A stretch of 64,000 nt of DNA from JAJTHC01 sp044358835 (GTDB lineage: Bacteria > Cyanobacteriota > Vampirovibrionia > Vampirovibrionales > JAJTHC01): contig JBIKNF010000008.1 in assembly GCA_044358835.1 (NCBI GenBank), positions 1 through 64,000 of the forward strand. Reading direction: 5' to 3'. A program made the translations under genes and the position numbers. The notes below the pieces were generated by a model. That model did no database searches, was not told the DNA's origin, and saw only the letters and a list, made by a program, of their open reading frames with translations. Positions 51,747 through 61,012 of this stretch are shown here, in pieces. Numbering within the stretch: the stretch's first letter is position 1; each line of letters starts with the position of its first letter.

Positions 51747-52550
51747 TTACATTTTGGTGAAAATGCTACCATCGGCTTGCACCTGCCCAAAAAATACCTT
51801 GTGATTAAATCCGCTTTGCTTGACTTTAATCATATCCCCAACCGATCCATTTTGCAGGGCTTGAGCATCTAACACCATACGAATAGGACGGGTACTTTGG
51901 TGGACTTCTAGCACCAACTTCACCGCCTGATTCATTAAAACCGCAGGCGGGGTTTTGACCTGAAATTTAGTGAGCAACTGCCCTTGGCTTAAATTCGTAC
52001 GAGCAATCGCTGAAGGAGTTAAGTCACTTAAAAGTAGTTGGTTCGAGTCTCTTAGGCTTACGATGCTTGATGTTCGTTCCAAATGCCCCGTCAAACGAGC
52101 CCCAAAGGGAAGGGATTCTTTCACTCGCCAAGCCAACACCTGTTTTTGTACCATTAAAGGTAAAACCAACGTGGTTTGACGATGAGACTGCTCCCCTTCA
52201 AGCAAAAGGCTCACGGTGCCATAGCCTTGCTGAAAGACGGAAACATCCACCCCGCCATTTAATTGAAGGTGAAAAGCTTCCCCTTCAAGCAGTTCAAGCG
52301 AACGAAACTTGCGAGTCGCGGGCACATTAATTCCCAACACAACTTCACAAGGTGTGAGATGTTGAGACTGGCAATACGATTGTGTAAACGTTTCCAACAA
52401 AGGCCTTATTTTTTCATGCAAGGTGGGAGCCTTCACCCATTGTTCTGCATGCGCCACAGGATTAAAGCCCCACCCACCTGTAAGACAAGGGTATAAAAGA
52501 AAAAGGTATAAAAGACTAAATTTCACAACGGCCTGTAGAGATGGTTTCAC
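51747..52550 (-). CDS. flgA: Flagellar basal body P-ring formation protein FlgA
   Basis: Periplasmic chaperone for the flagellar P ring. It has a signal peptide (FSLLYLFLLYPCLTGGWGF..., cleavage near VAHA-EQW). The C-terminal SAF domain is clear: SDLTPSAIA, a Val/Leu-rich strand LVLEVHQSTRPIRMVLDAQA, then LQNGSVGDMIKVKQSGFNHK and a final VxADGSI-like turn. 267 aa. It follows flgG by 40 bp on the same strand. FlgA implies a P ring and hence a diderm envelope. Confidence 0.87.
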   Translation of the reverse strand: MKPSLQAVVKFSLLYLFLLYPCLTGGWGFNPVAHAEQWVKAPTLHEKIRPLLETFTQSYCQSQHLTPCEVVLGINVPATRKFRSLELLEGEAFHLQLNGGVDVSVFQQGYGTVSLLLEGEQSHRQTTLVLPLMVQKQVLAWRVKESLPFGARLTGHLERTSSIVSLRDSNQLLLSDLTPSAIARTNLSQGQLLTKFQVKTPPAVLMNQAVKLVLEVHQSTRPIRMVLDAQALQNGSVGDMIKVKQSGFNHKVFFGQVQADGSIFTKM

Positions 52551-52590
52551 GATATAATCCTAAAAATTAAGAGGTTTCCCACCCTGCCTT

Positions 52591-53379
52591 TTAGACGATT
52601 TGATTGATAGTTTGAAGCATTTGATCGCCGGCTTGCATGACTTTTGAATTGGCTTCAAACGCCCGTTGGGCTGTAATTAAGTTAATCAGTTCTTCTACAA
52701 TTTGCACGTTGGAATTTTCTAAAAACCCTTGGCCAATGGTAGTACGAGCAAACTCGCCTTGCCCCAACTGCCCCACAATCGGATCCCCCGAAGACGGGGT
52801 GCGGACATAGATGTTGCGTCCTTGGGCTTCAAGTCCCGAAGGGTTCGCAAAGCGTGCCAGCTGTATTTGCCCAATTTCTTGAAAGTTGCCCGTGGAATCG
52901 CGAATGCTCACAGAGCCATTGGCCCCGATGGAAACTTCGGTGGAATCTTGAGGAATCGTCATTTGAGGGATGAGCGGGTAACCGTCTGTCGTTACAATGG
53001 TGCCGTTGGCGTCTCGCTTGAAGGAACCGTCTCTTGAATAGCCGACTTGTCCGTTGTCTAACTGAATCTGAAAAAAGCCGTCGCCTTGAATGGCCATGTC
53101 TAAGGGGTTGGCGGTTTGAATAACAGGGCCGTTAATAAAGTCCCGCTGAGTGGCAGAAATACGTGTGCCTAAGCCCACTTGCACACCAACAGGGTCAATC
53201 GTGCCTTGGCTGCCTAATGAACCAGGGGACGAAAAGGTTTGGTTAATGAGATCTTGAAATTCGGCACGACTTTTTTTGTAGCCTATGGTGTTGACGTTTG
53301 AAACGTTGTTGGCAATAATGTCCATATTAAACTGTTGCGTGGTTGCACCAGTGGCGGCGGTATAAAGCGATCTTAACAT
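52591..53379 (-). CDS. flgG: Flagellar basal-body rod protein FlgG
   Basis: Distal rod subunit of the flagellum. The 262 aa protein starts MLRSLYTAATGATTQQFNMD then IIANNVSNVNTIGYKKSR, the typical N-terminal rod motif, and ends with LINLITAQRAFEANSKVMQA and a terminal heptad helix. It is intact and of normal length. First gene of a small flgG-flgA operon. Unusually, nine consecutive C's (plus strand 53464-53472) lie about 85 bp upstream, in the likely promoter region. Confidence 0.95.
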   Translation of the reverse strand: MLRSLYTAATGATTQQFNMDIIANNVSNVNTIGYKKSRAEFQDLINQTFSSPGSLGSQGTIDPVGVQVGLGTRISATQRDFINGPVIQTANPLDMAIQGDGFFQIQLDNGQVGYSRDGSFKRDANGTIVTTDGYPLIPQMTIPQDSTEVSIGANGSVSIRDSTGNFQEIGQIQLARFANPSGLEAQGRNIYVRTPSSGDPIVGQLGQGEFARTTIGQGFLENSNVQIVEELINLITAQRAFEANSKVMQAGDQMLQTINQIV

Positions 53380-53539
53380 CTACAGTCTCTCTCTTTAATT
53401 ATGGGTGGATGTGGCAACATTTTTAGAACTTGAATGAAGTCATCCAAAGTTAGTATGACGCATCCCCCCCCCTGTCGCCTTAACCTAAAGGTGTATTCTA
53501 ATGCCCATTGAAAACTTCAATAGCGTCTGGCGGAAGTTT

Positions 53540-55009
53540 CTACCCAATCACCTTATTCTTACTACTCTTAAGCCTCAAGGATTCTTCATGGTGAGAAGAC
53601 GGAGGGACAGAAGCCGTTTTAAGCGAAGGGTTTTTAGGCGAAGTCTTTTGAACCTGTTGCGCTTGGCGTTGACGACGCGCCAGCGGATTTAAACTTTTGT
53701 GATGGCTTCTTTCCCACCACGCCACCAGAGGCGCGCCTAGAATCAAGACAGCAGACACTCCATCCACCAAAAAGGACAAATTTTCACTTTGTAAAGCTGT
53801 TTTTATTTTAGGCGTAATGACTTTGACTTCTACAATGTTACCCTCAGCATCTTTTTCTAGCAGGGTTTTATATTTACGATAAGGCATTCTTAGCAACGAT
53901 CCTAAGCGAAAAATCCCCAATAACCAGTCGTTCGACCAACTCGCGGCTCCCACGGCTTCAAGCACCGTTCCCCCTGCTTCTTGGAGCGCCAGATTCTTAA
54001 ATTTAGTATTTTGTTGTTTTTGAGCATCCGTTCGAAGCCAAATCTGCTTGGCGGAACATAAAGCACTTGTAGTTTGTAGCAAATTTGCCACCAACAGCGC
54101 TGGACGCGTAAAGAGTTTCGCGACATGGTTCACCCCCAGTGTTTCTGCAAGAGTTTCAATGCCCACCCCCACAATTCCTCCGAAGGCCCCTGTGGTTTCC
54201 GCAAGATACAGATTACGTTGAATCTGAATGTTACGAGAATCACCTTTAGCGAGTGAATCCACATGAAAGCGTTCAGGCAAACGGATTTGGTGAGAGGGGT
54301 TCACGACTTTTTTGCCAACTTCTTGTAATAGTTTACCTCCTGCTTGAATAGACGCCCCTGCTTGTTGGCTGGCATAATGGAGATCCTTACCCACATAATC
54401 AAAAAAGGCTCGCATATTTTGATTGTCGGTGTGGGTGGTGCTAAAGGTAAGGTAACGTTTTACTAAACCACCATTAAGCCATGTCTTCATTCCAGGCAAT
54501 CCTGTTGTTTCAAATGATTCTACAGTATTTCCATGTTTTCTCGCTTCATTTGCTGCCGAAGTCACCCGATCGTTATAGCCTACAGCGGCTTCAGCCATTT
54601 CAGACAAATGATTCGCTACAAGCATAGCCGCTTTAGCATAAAAACCATGAGACCAAAAAACGGCCGGAAAGGAGGCCAATAAGCCTAAATTTCCTAAAAT
54701 CAAAGTAGGGTTATCATGCCCAATAGCTCTTTGTAAGCTTGAAACGGTTTTAATGGCACCCACGCCGGCGTAAAGGGCGTAGCCTGCGTTGGTCATCCAA
54801 TGCGATTTCTTTTTAGCAGGGGGAGTTGCTCCCCTCTTTTTTTGATCCGAAGCAGTGGACAAAGCGCAAGGAGTCACTGGGGCGGGCGTGACAGGCAATG
54901 ACAACAGCTCCACCTTGTCCAAATCCGTTGGGTAGGTGACTGGCGTAATATGGGGGGAGTCAGCGTAAGGAAGTTTACGCAGTCGTAAACATCGTACAGA
55001 ATCACTCAT
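53540..55009 (-). CDS. Orphan hypothetical protein with hydrophobic hairpins
   Basis: Unrecognised, 489 aa. After a polar Pro-rich N-terminus (about 75 residues) there are hydrophobic segments near 80-90, 105-125 (LILGNLGLLASFPAVFW), 270-290 (TTGAFGGIVGVGIETLAETLG), 300-320 and 425-442 (VDGVSAVLILGAPLVAWW), with a basic C-terminal tail. The segment LLQTTSALCSAKQIWLRTDA recalls LLALQTGKDLYQSKTTKERN of the orphan at 22640. No signal peptide is seen. Probably membrane-associated; function unknown. Confidence 0.7.
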   Translation of the reverse strand: MSDSVRCLRLRKLPYADSPHITPVTYPTDLDKVELLSLPVTPAPVTPCALSTASDQKKRGATPPAKKKSHWMTNAGYALYAGVGAIKTVSSLQRAIGHDNPTLILGNLGLLASFPAVFWSHGFYAKAAMLVANHLSEMAEAAVGYNDRVTSAANEARKHGNTVESFETTGLPGMKTWLNGGLVKRYLTFSTTHTDNQNMRAFFDYVGKDLHYASQQAGASIQAGGKLLQEVGKKVVNPSHQIRLPERFHVDSLAKGDSRNIQIQRNLYLAETTGAFGGIVGVGIETLAETLGVNHVAKLFTRPALLVANLLQTTSALCSAKQIWLRTDAQKQQNTKFKNLALQEAGGTVLEAVGAASWSNDWLLGIFRLGSLLRMPYRKYKTLLEKDAEGNIVEVKVITPKIKTALQSENLSFLVDGVSAVLILGAPLVAWWERSHHKSLNPLARRQRQAQQVQKTSPKNPSLKTASVPPSSHHEESLRLKSSKNKVIG

Positions 55010-55315
55010 CTAACAAGCGTTTCCTATAAATATCAAAAATGGGATGTACCCGTAAGTTAATCAAATCAAGCCTTAAATAATAAGGTGCATCACATTCGTG
55101 TTGTAGAGAAAAGGAAAGAAAACGCAGTCATATCGTGTAAATTCAATCATAAAGTTTGTGTAAGTAAGATTTAATCTAACATAGAGATAAAATGATGTAA
55201 AGCCTTTTCTGTGCTAAATAGAGGAATAAAATTTCAGTGGACTTTACATATTTTCGGTTATAATGGTAAGTATCTTTATTGTTTCATTGTCCTAATCTGT
55301 AGAGGAACTCCGCTC
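55010..55315. other. Intergenic region between the divergent orphan and fusA
   Basis: AT-rich, no gene seen. A perfect TATAAT occurs at 55259-55264 about 52 bp before fusA, but without a good -35 at normal distance. An in-frame upstream extension of fusA exists but lacks conserved residues. Confidence 0.5.
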
Positions 55316-57412
55316 GTGGCTCGTAAAACCCCCCTTGAAAAAATTCGTAACATCGGTATTGCTGCTCACATTGACGCTGGTAAAACCACGACAACCGAAC
55401 GTATTTTGTTCTATTCAGGCAAAGTGCACAAAATTGGTGAAGTTCACGACGGCAACGCCGTGACAGACTGGATGGAACAAGAACGCGAACGCGGGATTAC
55501 CATTACCTCTGCCGCGATTACGACGTCTTGGAAAGACTTTCAAATCAACATTATTGACACCCCTGGTCACGTAGATTTCACCATTGAAGTCGAACGTTCC
55601 TTGCGTGTTTTAGACGGCGTTTGTGCGGTCTTCTGTTCAGTGGGGGGGGTTCAGCCTCAATCTGAAACCGTGTGGCGTCAAGCGGATCGCTACAAAGTGC
55701 CTCGTATGGCCTTTGTCAACAAGATGGACCGTACTGGAGCCAACTTCACCCGTGTCGTGGCTCAAATGCGAGATCGCTTAAAGGCCAATGCCGTGCCGAT
55801 TCAGTTACCCATTGGGGCCGAAGAAAACTTCTTAGGCATGATTGACTTGGTGGAGTTTAACGCCATTCGTTTTTATGACGATATTGGTAAAGATATTCGT
55901 ATTGAAGAGATCCCTGCCGATATGCTGGATGATGCAACGATTGCTCGTGAAGTCTTGGTTGAAGCGGTTGTTGAGCATGACGACGTTTTAATGGATCGCT
56001 ACTTGAGTGGTGAAGAAATTAGCGTTGCTGAGCTTAAAAAAGCGTTGCGTCAAGCGGTGATTGATGTCAAAATTGTGCCTGTTCTGTGTGGAACGGCCTT
56101 TAAAAACAAAGGCGTTCAACCGTTGTTGGACGCTGTTGTGGATTACTTGCCAGCCCCTAATGACGTGCCTCCGATTGAAGGGGTGGCGATGGATCACGAA
56201 ACCAAAATTGTGCGTCATTCTCGTGATGATGAGCCGTTTTCAGCGCTGGCCTTTAAAATCATGACGGATCCTTTTGTGGGTCGTTTGACCTTCTGTCGTG
56301 CTTATAGTGGTGTGATGAGTGGCGGAAGCTACGTGATGAACGCCACCAAAGGCAAAAAAGAACGGGTTAGTCGCATTGTGCAAATGCATGCGGATGCTCG
56401 TGTGGAAATTGATGAAGTACGCGCTGGTGATATTTTCGCTTGTGTGGGCTTTAAAAACACCACCACAGGAGACACCCTCACCGCTGAAGGGCAAGAAGTT
56501 ATTTTGGAATCGATTTTCATTCCAGAACCCGTTATTGAAGTGGCCATTGAACCCAATTCCAAGGCGGATCAAGACAAACTTTCCATGAGTTTAATTAAAC
56601 TAGCCGAAGAAGATCCGACCTTCCGTGTGCGTGTGGATGAAGAATCGTCTCAAACCGTTATTGCGGGGATGGGTGAACTTCACCTTGAGATTATTGTGGA
56701 CCGTTTGTTGCGTGAATTTAAAGTCAACGCGAGCGTCGGAAAACCTCAAGTCGCCTACCGTGAAACGATTACCAAAATGGTTGAAGTGGAAGGCAAGTTC
56801 GTGCGTCAATCCGGCGGACGCGGTCAATTTGGTCATGTTTGGTTGCGTTTGGAACCCCTGGAGCGCGGCACGGGTTACGTCTTTGAAAATAAAATCGTTG
56901 GTGGTGTGGTACCAAAAGAGTTTATCGGACCTGTTTCCAAAGGGGTTGAAGAAGCCCTTAAGGGAGGCGTCATCGCTGGGTTTGAATTGATCGATGTGAA
57001 AGCCACCTTGTATGACGGTAGCTACCACGATGTTGACTCGAGCGAAATGGCCTTTAAAATTGCGGGTTCCATGGCGTTGAAAGCCGGTGTGCCTAAAGCA
57101 GGGCCTCAGTTGCTTGAACCGACCATGAAAGTAGAAGTTGAAGTGCCTGATGACTTCATGGGTGATGTCATCGGTGATCTTTCCAGCCGTCGTGGACGCA
57201 TGGAAGGCATGGATTCTATTGCAGGAACAGGCAGTACGGTAATTCGTGCGACTGTGCCTTTGGGTGAAATGTTTGGTTATGCCACCGATTTACGCTCAAA
57301 AACGCAAGGGCGTGGTACCTTTAGCATGGAGTTTGCACACTATGAACCGATGCCCAACAACTTGGCTGAAGCCATGGCCAGTAAATTCAAAGGGCATTCG
57401 GTTGAAGCCTAG
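55316..57412 (+). CDS. fusA: Elongation factor G
   Basis: Translational GTPase that drives ribosome translocation. Beginning at GTG 55316 (ARKTPLEKIRNIGIAAHIDA), with AGAGGA at good spacing, the protein is 698 aa, as expected. G motifs are intact: AHIDAGKTTTTE, RGITITSAA, DTPGHVDFT, and NKMD; domains II-V follow in full. An upstream in-frame ATG at 55211 would add 35 non-family residues and is rejected. No rpsL, rpsG or tuf is next to it, so it is outside the usual str operon. Confidence 0.96.
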   Translation: MARKTPLEKIRNIGIAAHIDAGKTTTTERILFYSGKVHKIGEVHDGNAVTDWMEQERERGITITSAAITTSWKDFQINIIDTPGHVDFTIEVERSLRVLDGVCAVFCSVGGVQPQSETVWRQADRYKVPRMAFVNKMDRTGANFTRVVAQMRDRLKANAVPIQLPIGAEENFLGMIDLVEFNAIRFYDDIGKDIRIEEIPADMLDDATIAREVLVEAVVEHDDVLMDRYLSGEEISVAELKKALRQAVIDVKIVPVLCGTAFKNKGVQPLLDAVVDYLPAPNDVPPIEGVAMDHETKIVRHSRDDEPFSALAFKIMTDPFVGRLTFCRAYSGVMSGGSYVMNATKGKKERVSRIVQMHADARVEIDEVRAGDIFACVGFKNTTTGDTLTAEGQEVILESIFIPEPVIEVAIEPNSKADQDKLSMSLIKLAEEDPTFRVRVDEESSQTVIAGMGELHLEIIVDRLLREFKVNASVGKPQVAYRETITKMVEVEGKFVRQSGGRGQFGHVWLRLEPLERGTGYVFENKIVGGVVPKEFIGPVSKGVEEALKGGVIAGFELIDVKATLYDGSYHDVDSSEMAFKIAGSMALKAGVPKAGPQLLEPTMKVEVEVPDDFMGDVIGDLSSRRGRMEGMDSIAGTGSTVIRATVPLGEMFGYATDLRSKTQGRGTFSMEFAHYEPMPNNLAEAMASKFKGHSVEA

Positions 57413-57458
57413 TATTTGCTGTTAAAATCGAGTTTAGGGCGATAAAACGCCCGCCGTC

Positions 57459-57500
57459 AACAGGGATGCATTGTACAACAGAATGCATCCCTATTGTTTG
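57459..57500 (+). terminator. fusA terminator
   Basis: Perfect 11 bp stem AGGGATGCATT (57462-57472) and AATGCATCCCT (57482-57492), extended by AACA/TGTT with a bulge; followed by ATTGTTTG. Confidence 0.6.
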
Positions 57501-57536
57501 ACGCCATATGACGCCAAGGCGAGTGACGAAACTCAA

Positions 57537-57616
57537 GAAAAAATGGTGTGTTCTAAGCTCTTCAAAAAAAATGATGGGTTCTAAGCTCTGTTGAAGAAAA
57601 ATGAGGGGTTTGAAAC
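57537..57616 (+). repeat. Three imperfect tandem units
   Basis: AAATGGTGTGTTCTAAGCTC, ATGATGGGTTCTAAGCTCTG and AATGAGGGGTTTGAAAC form a decaying repeat of about 29-33 bp. No gene is seen in 57413-57750 apart from this and the fusA terminator. Confidence 0.5.
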
Positions 57617-57750
57617 ATTTGCTTATATAATGAGTATATCGCTTCTTCAAGGCTGGGGATGGACTTCGCGTTCTGACTACACTTAGGAGTGTACAGATGT
57701 CACATCCTTTAGTCAAAAGGTGTTTTTGTTTTCTTATTTAGAGGTTTATA

Positions 57751-58530
57751 GTGAAAAAAATCCCCCTTAAAGTCTTGAATATCTTTCAGGAACTGCACGA
57801 ACTATTTGGGACGCCTCACTGCCCCAAGTGTAAAGGGCTACAAGAACGCTATGAACTCTGCCCAAGTTGTTGTCAAACCCTGGGGTTTAAGCCTGAATGT
57901 TTCCATATTCAGCCAGGTAAACGCCCTGTTTGGCAACTCTTTACGTGGAACCGTCGGATTCAACGCATTTGGTATGGAGTCAAATTTCACAAGCGTTATG
58001 GGCCGTTGTTTTTAATTGAACGGGCGTTTCAACAGGCCCTCGCCATGATGCCCCCTTTTGAAGAAGGGCGCCCTGTTTGGGTACTTCACCCCCCTTTTCA
58101 ACCCAACAAGCCTAATGTGTTTGCGTCTTTTTTAGAACCGATCTGCCAAAAACAGGGCTGGCGTTACATGCCCAATGCCTTTGCCTTTCAACTCCTTTCT
58201 GAACAGTCAGCCAGTGGCCCCAAGGCGCTTCATCATACCCAAAGTCGTCTTGAACGAAAACGATTACTTCAAAACCGTTTCAAGCTAGATCCTTCTTTTG
58301 TAGAAGCGTTGAGCCATCAGCCCATTCAACCCACTCTGATTGTGGTGGACGACTTTATGACAACGGGCCTAACGCTTACCACGTGTTTTACGCTTCTACA
58401 AAATGCCTTAACTCAACACAAAAAAGGCCAGCCTCCCCCCAATAACGCCATTTGTGATAAAATAGAATCTGCCCAAGCCCAGCTACAGGCCATCGTTATT
58501 ACAGCAGTTCCCAACACTTCCGCCGTGTAG
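57751..58530 (+). CDS. ComF-family phosphoribosyltransferase-like protein
   Basis: Related to ComF, which in competent bacteria helps DNA uptake or single-strand handling. The N-terminus has a double zinc ribbon (CPKCKGLQ and LCPSCCQ), then a basic linker, and the PRPP-binding loop appears as TLIVVDDFMTTGLTLTTC near residue 195. 259 aa. The GTG start has GAGG seven bases upstream. Transformation is not proven by this gene alone, but the two pseudopilins at 37060-39021 would be compatible with it. Confidence 0.8.
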   Translation: MKKIPLKVLNIFQELHELFGTPHCPKCKGLQERYELCPSCCQTLGFKPECFHIQPGKRPVWQLFTWNRRIQRIWYGVKFHKRYGPLFLIERAFQQALAMMPPFEEGRPVWVLHPPFQPNKPNVFASFLEPICQKQGWRYMPNAFAFQLLSEQSASGPKALHHTQSRLERKRLLQNRFKLDPSFVEALSHQPIQPTLIVVDDFMTTGLTLTTCFTLLQNALTQHKKGQPPPNNAICDKIESAQAQLQAIVITAVPNTSAV

Positions 58531-58566
58531 CATGACCTTTTATTTAATTGTATAGGACGCTTTCCC

Positions 58567-59862
58567 ATGACTTCTTCAAAACAAACACCAACGAACCCCC
58601 TTAAAATTGGCATGATCGGCCTAGGGACTGTGGGCCAAGGCACCTATAAGCTCATTCAACGCTTGCCTCAGCTTGAAGTCGTCGCTGTTGCGGTGCAGAA
58701 TCTTGAAAAAGATCGAGGCATCGACGGTTTAGATACATCACTACTAACGCTGGATGCTCAAGCGGTGGCGGTGCATCCTGACATCGATATTTTGATTGAA
58801 GTGGCAGGAGGCGTTGAAGGAACAAAACAATTGCTCGAATCGGCGATTCAAGCAGGCAAGCATGTCGTCACCGCGAATAAAGCCCTCATCGCTCAACATG
58901 GGCCCGAACTCTTTACCCTAGCGAAAAAGCATGGGGTGAGTCTCTTGTTTGAAGCGGCGGTTGCGGGCGGTGTGCCGATTGTCACGCCTTTAAAAATGGG
59001 CTTGGCGTCCAATAAAATTGAAGAAATTGCGGGCATTTTAAATGGCACGACCAACTATATTTTAACGCGTATGATGCAAGACGGCTGGACGTACGAAGAC
59101 GCCTTGGACAAAGCCAAAGCCTTGGGCTACGCCGAAGCCGACCCCACCAGTGATGTCGAAGGCTTTGACGCGGCCTATAAAATTGCGATTTTAGCAGGGC
59201 TTGCCACAGGGCATTGGGTCAATGTCAAAGATATGACTGTTGAAGGCATCACCCCGATTACGCCACGGGAAGTGGAGTATGCCAAGCAGTTTGGCTACAC
59301 GATTCGTTTGGTGGCGTTGGCTCGCTTGAAAAATGAACGCCCCGATGTGAGGGTGCATCCGATGTTGGTGCCAAATGCGCATCCGCTTTCAAGCGTCCAT
59401 AATGAGTATAACGCCATTTGGGTGCGTGGCGATGCCGTCGGTGATGCCATGTTTTCAGGTAAGGGAGCGGGTGAGCTTCCCACCGCCAGTTCTGTGATGG
59501 GGGATGTGTTGGCGATTGTGGCGGATTTAGAAGCCGGCAACGCGAAAACGTTGGCAGGGATGGTTTTAGACTTAAAAGAGCCTGCGGTGTTACAGCCTAT
59601 TGGCGAAACCACGAATCGCTATTATATTCGTATGACCACCGCCGATGAACCTGGTGTTTTGGCGGCGTTGGGAACGGCCTTTGGCAATGCGGGCGTGAGT
59701 CTGGAGTCCTTCTTACAGTTGCCGAATCCGCAGAACAATCCGCACACGAGTTTGATGGTGGTGACGCACATCGCCCAAGAATTCGCCGTGCAGGAGGCAT
59801 TGTCCGCCATTCGCTCGCTCGCTTCGACGCAGGCAGTGGACTGCGTGTTGAGGGTATTGTAA
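58567..59862 (+). CDS. hom: Homoserine dehydrogenase
   Basis: Reduces aspartate semialdehyde to homoserine for threonine and methionine. The 431 aa protein has the NAD(P) loop IGLGTVGQGTYKLI, VVTANKALIAQHG, the catalytic region GILNGTTNYILTRM and ALGYAEADPTSDVEGFDAAYK, and a C-terminal ACT domain (TTADEPGVLAALGTAFGNAG) for feedback by threonine. AGGA lies ten bases before the ATG. thrC follows after 42 bp; the pair is an operon. Confidence 0.96.
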   Translation: MTSSKQTPTNPLKIGMIGLGTVGQGTYKLIQRLPQLEVVAVAVQNLEKDRGIDGLDTSLLTLDAQAVAVHPDIDILIEVAGGVEGTKQLLESAIQAGKHVVTANKALIAQHGPELFTLAKKHGVSLLFEAAVAGGVPIVTPLKMGLASNKIEEIAGILNGTTNYILTRMMQDGWTYEDALDKAKALGYAEADPTSDVEGFDAAYKIAILAGLATGHWVNVKDMTVEGITPITPREVEYAKQFGYTIRLVALARLKNERPDVRVHPMLVPNAHPLSSVHNEYNAIWVRGDAVGDAMFSGKGAGELPTASSVMGDVLAIVADLEAGNAKTLAGMVLDLKEPAVLQPIGETTNRYYIRMTTADEPGVLAALGTAFGNAGVSLESFLQLPNPQNNPHTSLMVVTHIAQEFAVQEALSAIRSLASTQAVDCVLRVL

Positions 59863-59904
59863 ATCTACTTCATAAGCGAGCTTATCATTAAAGGACACAC
59901 ACGC

Positions 59905-60972
59905 ATGTACACAGGCATTTTAAATCAATATCAAGACCTCTACGGCTTTGCGGAAGACTACCCTGTTGTCAGCCTCCACGAAGGCAATACGCCGTTGATC
60001 CCAGCCTTACGACTCGCCAACTGCTTGGGCGTGGAAGGCTTAAAGGTCTACCTAAAATACGAAGGCTTAAACCCCACAGGCAGTTTCAAGGATCGTGGCA
60101 TGACCTATGCCGTGTCCCAAGCCAAGTTCGACGGCGCCGAAACGGTGGTTTGTGCCTCTACAGGCAATACGTCTGCCGCTTGTGCTGCCTATGCCACACG
60201 AGCGAGATTGAAATCGCTGGTGATTATTCCTGAAGGCAAAATCGCCTTAGGCAAATTGAGCCAAGCCCTGATGTACGGAGCCAGCATCATCGAAATTGCG
60301 GGCAATTTCGACCAAGCCCTCAACATCGTGCGTATGCTCGGTGAGCGTGACAAACGCCTCGCGGTGGTCAATTCCATTAACCCTTACCGTATTTTGGGGC
60401 AACAATCAGGGGCGTGGGAAATCTGCGATGCCCTCGGCAAAGCCCCCGATCAATTCTTCATTCCTGTGGGAAATGCAGGCAACATTACGGCGTATTGGGC
60501 AGGGTTTAAGCGGTATCACGACTTGGGCAAAATCGAAAAATTGCCCGTGATGATGGGCTATCAAGCCGAAGGGGCAGCCCCGATTGTGCGTGGGCATGCG
60601 GTGGAGCATCCTGAAACGGTGGCGACCGCCATTCGCATTGGCAATCCTGCGAGTTGGCAAGGAGCCACCGATGCTCGAGATCAAAGCGGTGGACACATTG
60701 ATTTAGTCACGGATGCCGATATTTTAGGGGCGTATTCATGCCTAGCACGGCATGAAGGCGTGTTTTGCGAGCCCGCTTCCGCAGCGAGTGTGGCAGGCTT
60801 GATGAAAGCTTGTGCGGAAGGTCGTGTGAAGCCTCATTCCACGGTGGTGTGTATTTTAACAGGTAACGGCTTGAAGGACCCTGACAATGCGGTGTTGGTG
60901 GGGACGAAAGAGGTGGCTCGGGTGAGTCTGCCTGCAGACGAATCCGCCATTTGCGAGTATCTGGGGGTGTAG
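59905..60972 (+). CDS. thrC: Threonine synthase
   Basis: PLP enzyme converting O-phosphohomoserine to threonine. The 355 aa protein shows the cofactor Lys in GLNPTGSFKDRGM, the CASTGNTSAACAAYA phosphate-binding loop and PVGNAGNITAYWAGF. It is the short, bacterial type without the plant-like N-terminal extension. AAAGGA nine bases upstream. Homoserine kinase, needed between hom and this enzyme, is not in the window. Confidence 0.95.
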   Translation: MYTGILNQYQDLYGFAEDYPVVSLHEGNTPLIPALRLANCLGVEGLKVYLKYEGLNPTGSFKDRGMTYAVSQAKFDGAETVVCASTGNTSAACAAYATRARLKSLVIIPEGKIALGKLSQALMYGASIIEIAGNFDQALNIVRMLGERDKRLAVVNSINPYRILGQQSGAWEICDALGKAPDQFFIPVGNAGNITAYWAGFKRYHDLGKIEKLPVMMGYQAEGAAPIVRGHAVEHPETVATAIRIGNPASWQGATDARDQSGGHIDLVTDADILGAYSCLARHEGVFCEPASAASVAGLMKACAEGRVKPHSTVVCILTGNGLKDPDNAVLVGTKEVARVSLPADESAICEYLGV

Positions 60973-61012
60973 GGGTATCACTTAACTAATTTTTCAGAGA
61001 GCTTAAACAGTA

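Noticed and set aside
55211..55315. N-terminal extension of EF-G
   Set aside because: The 35 extra residues do not belong to the family; GTG 55316 has a good ribosome site and gives the normal length.
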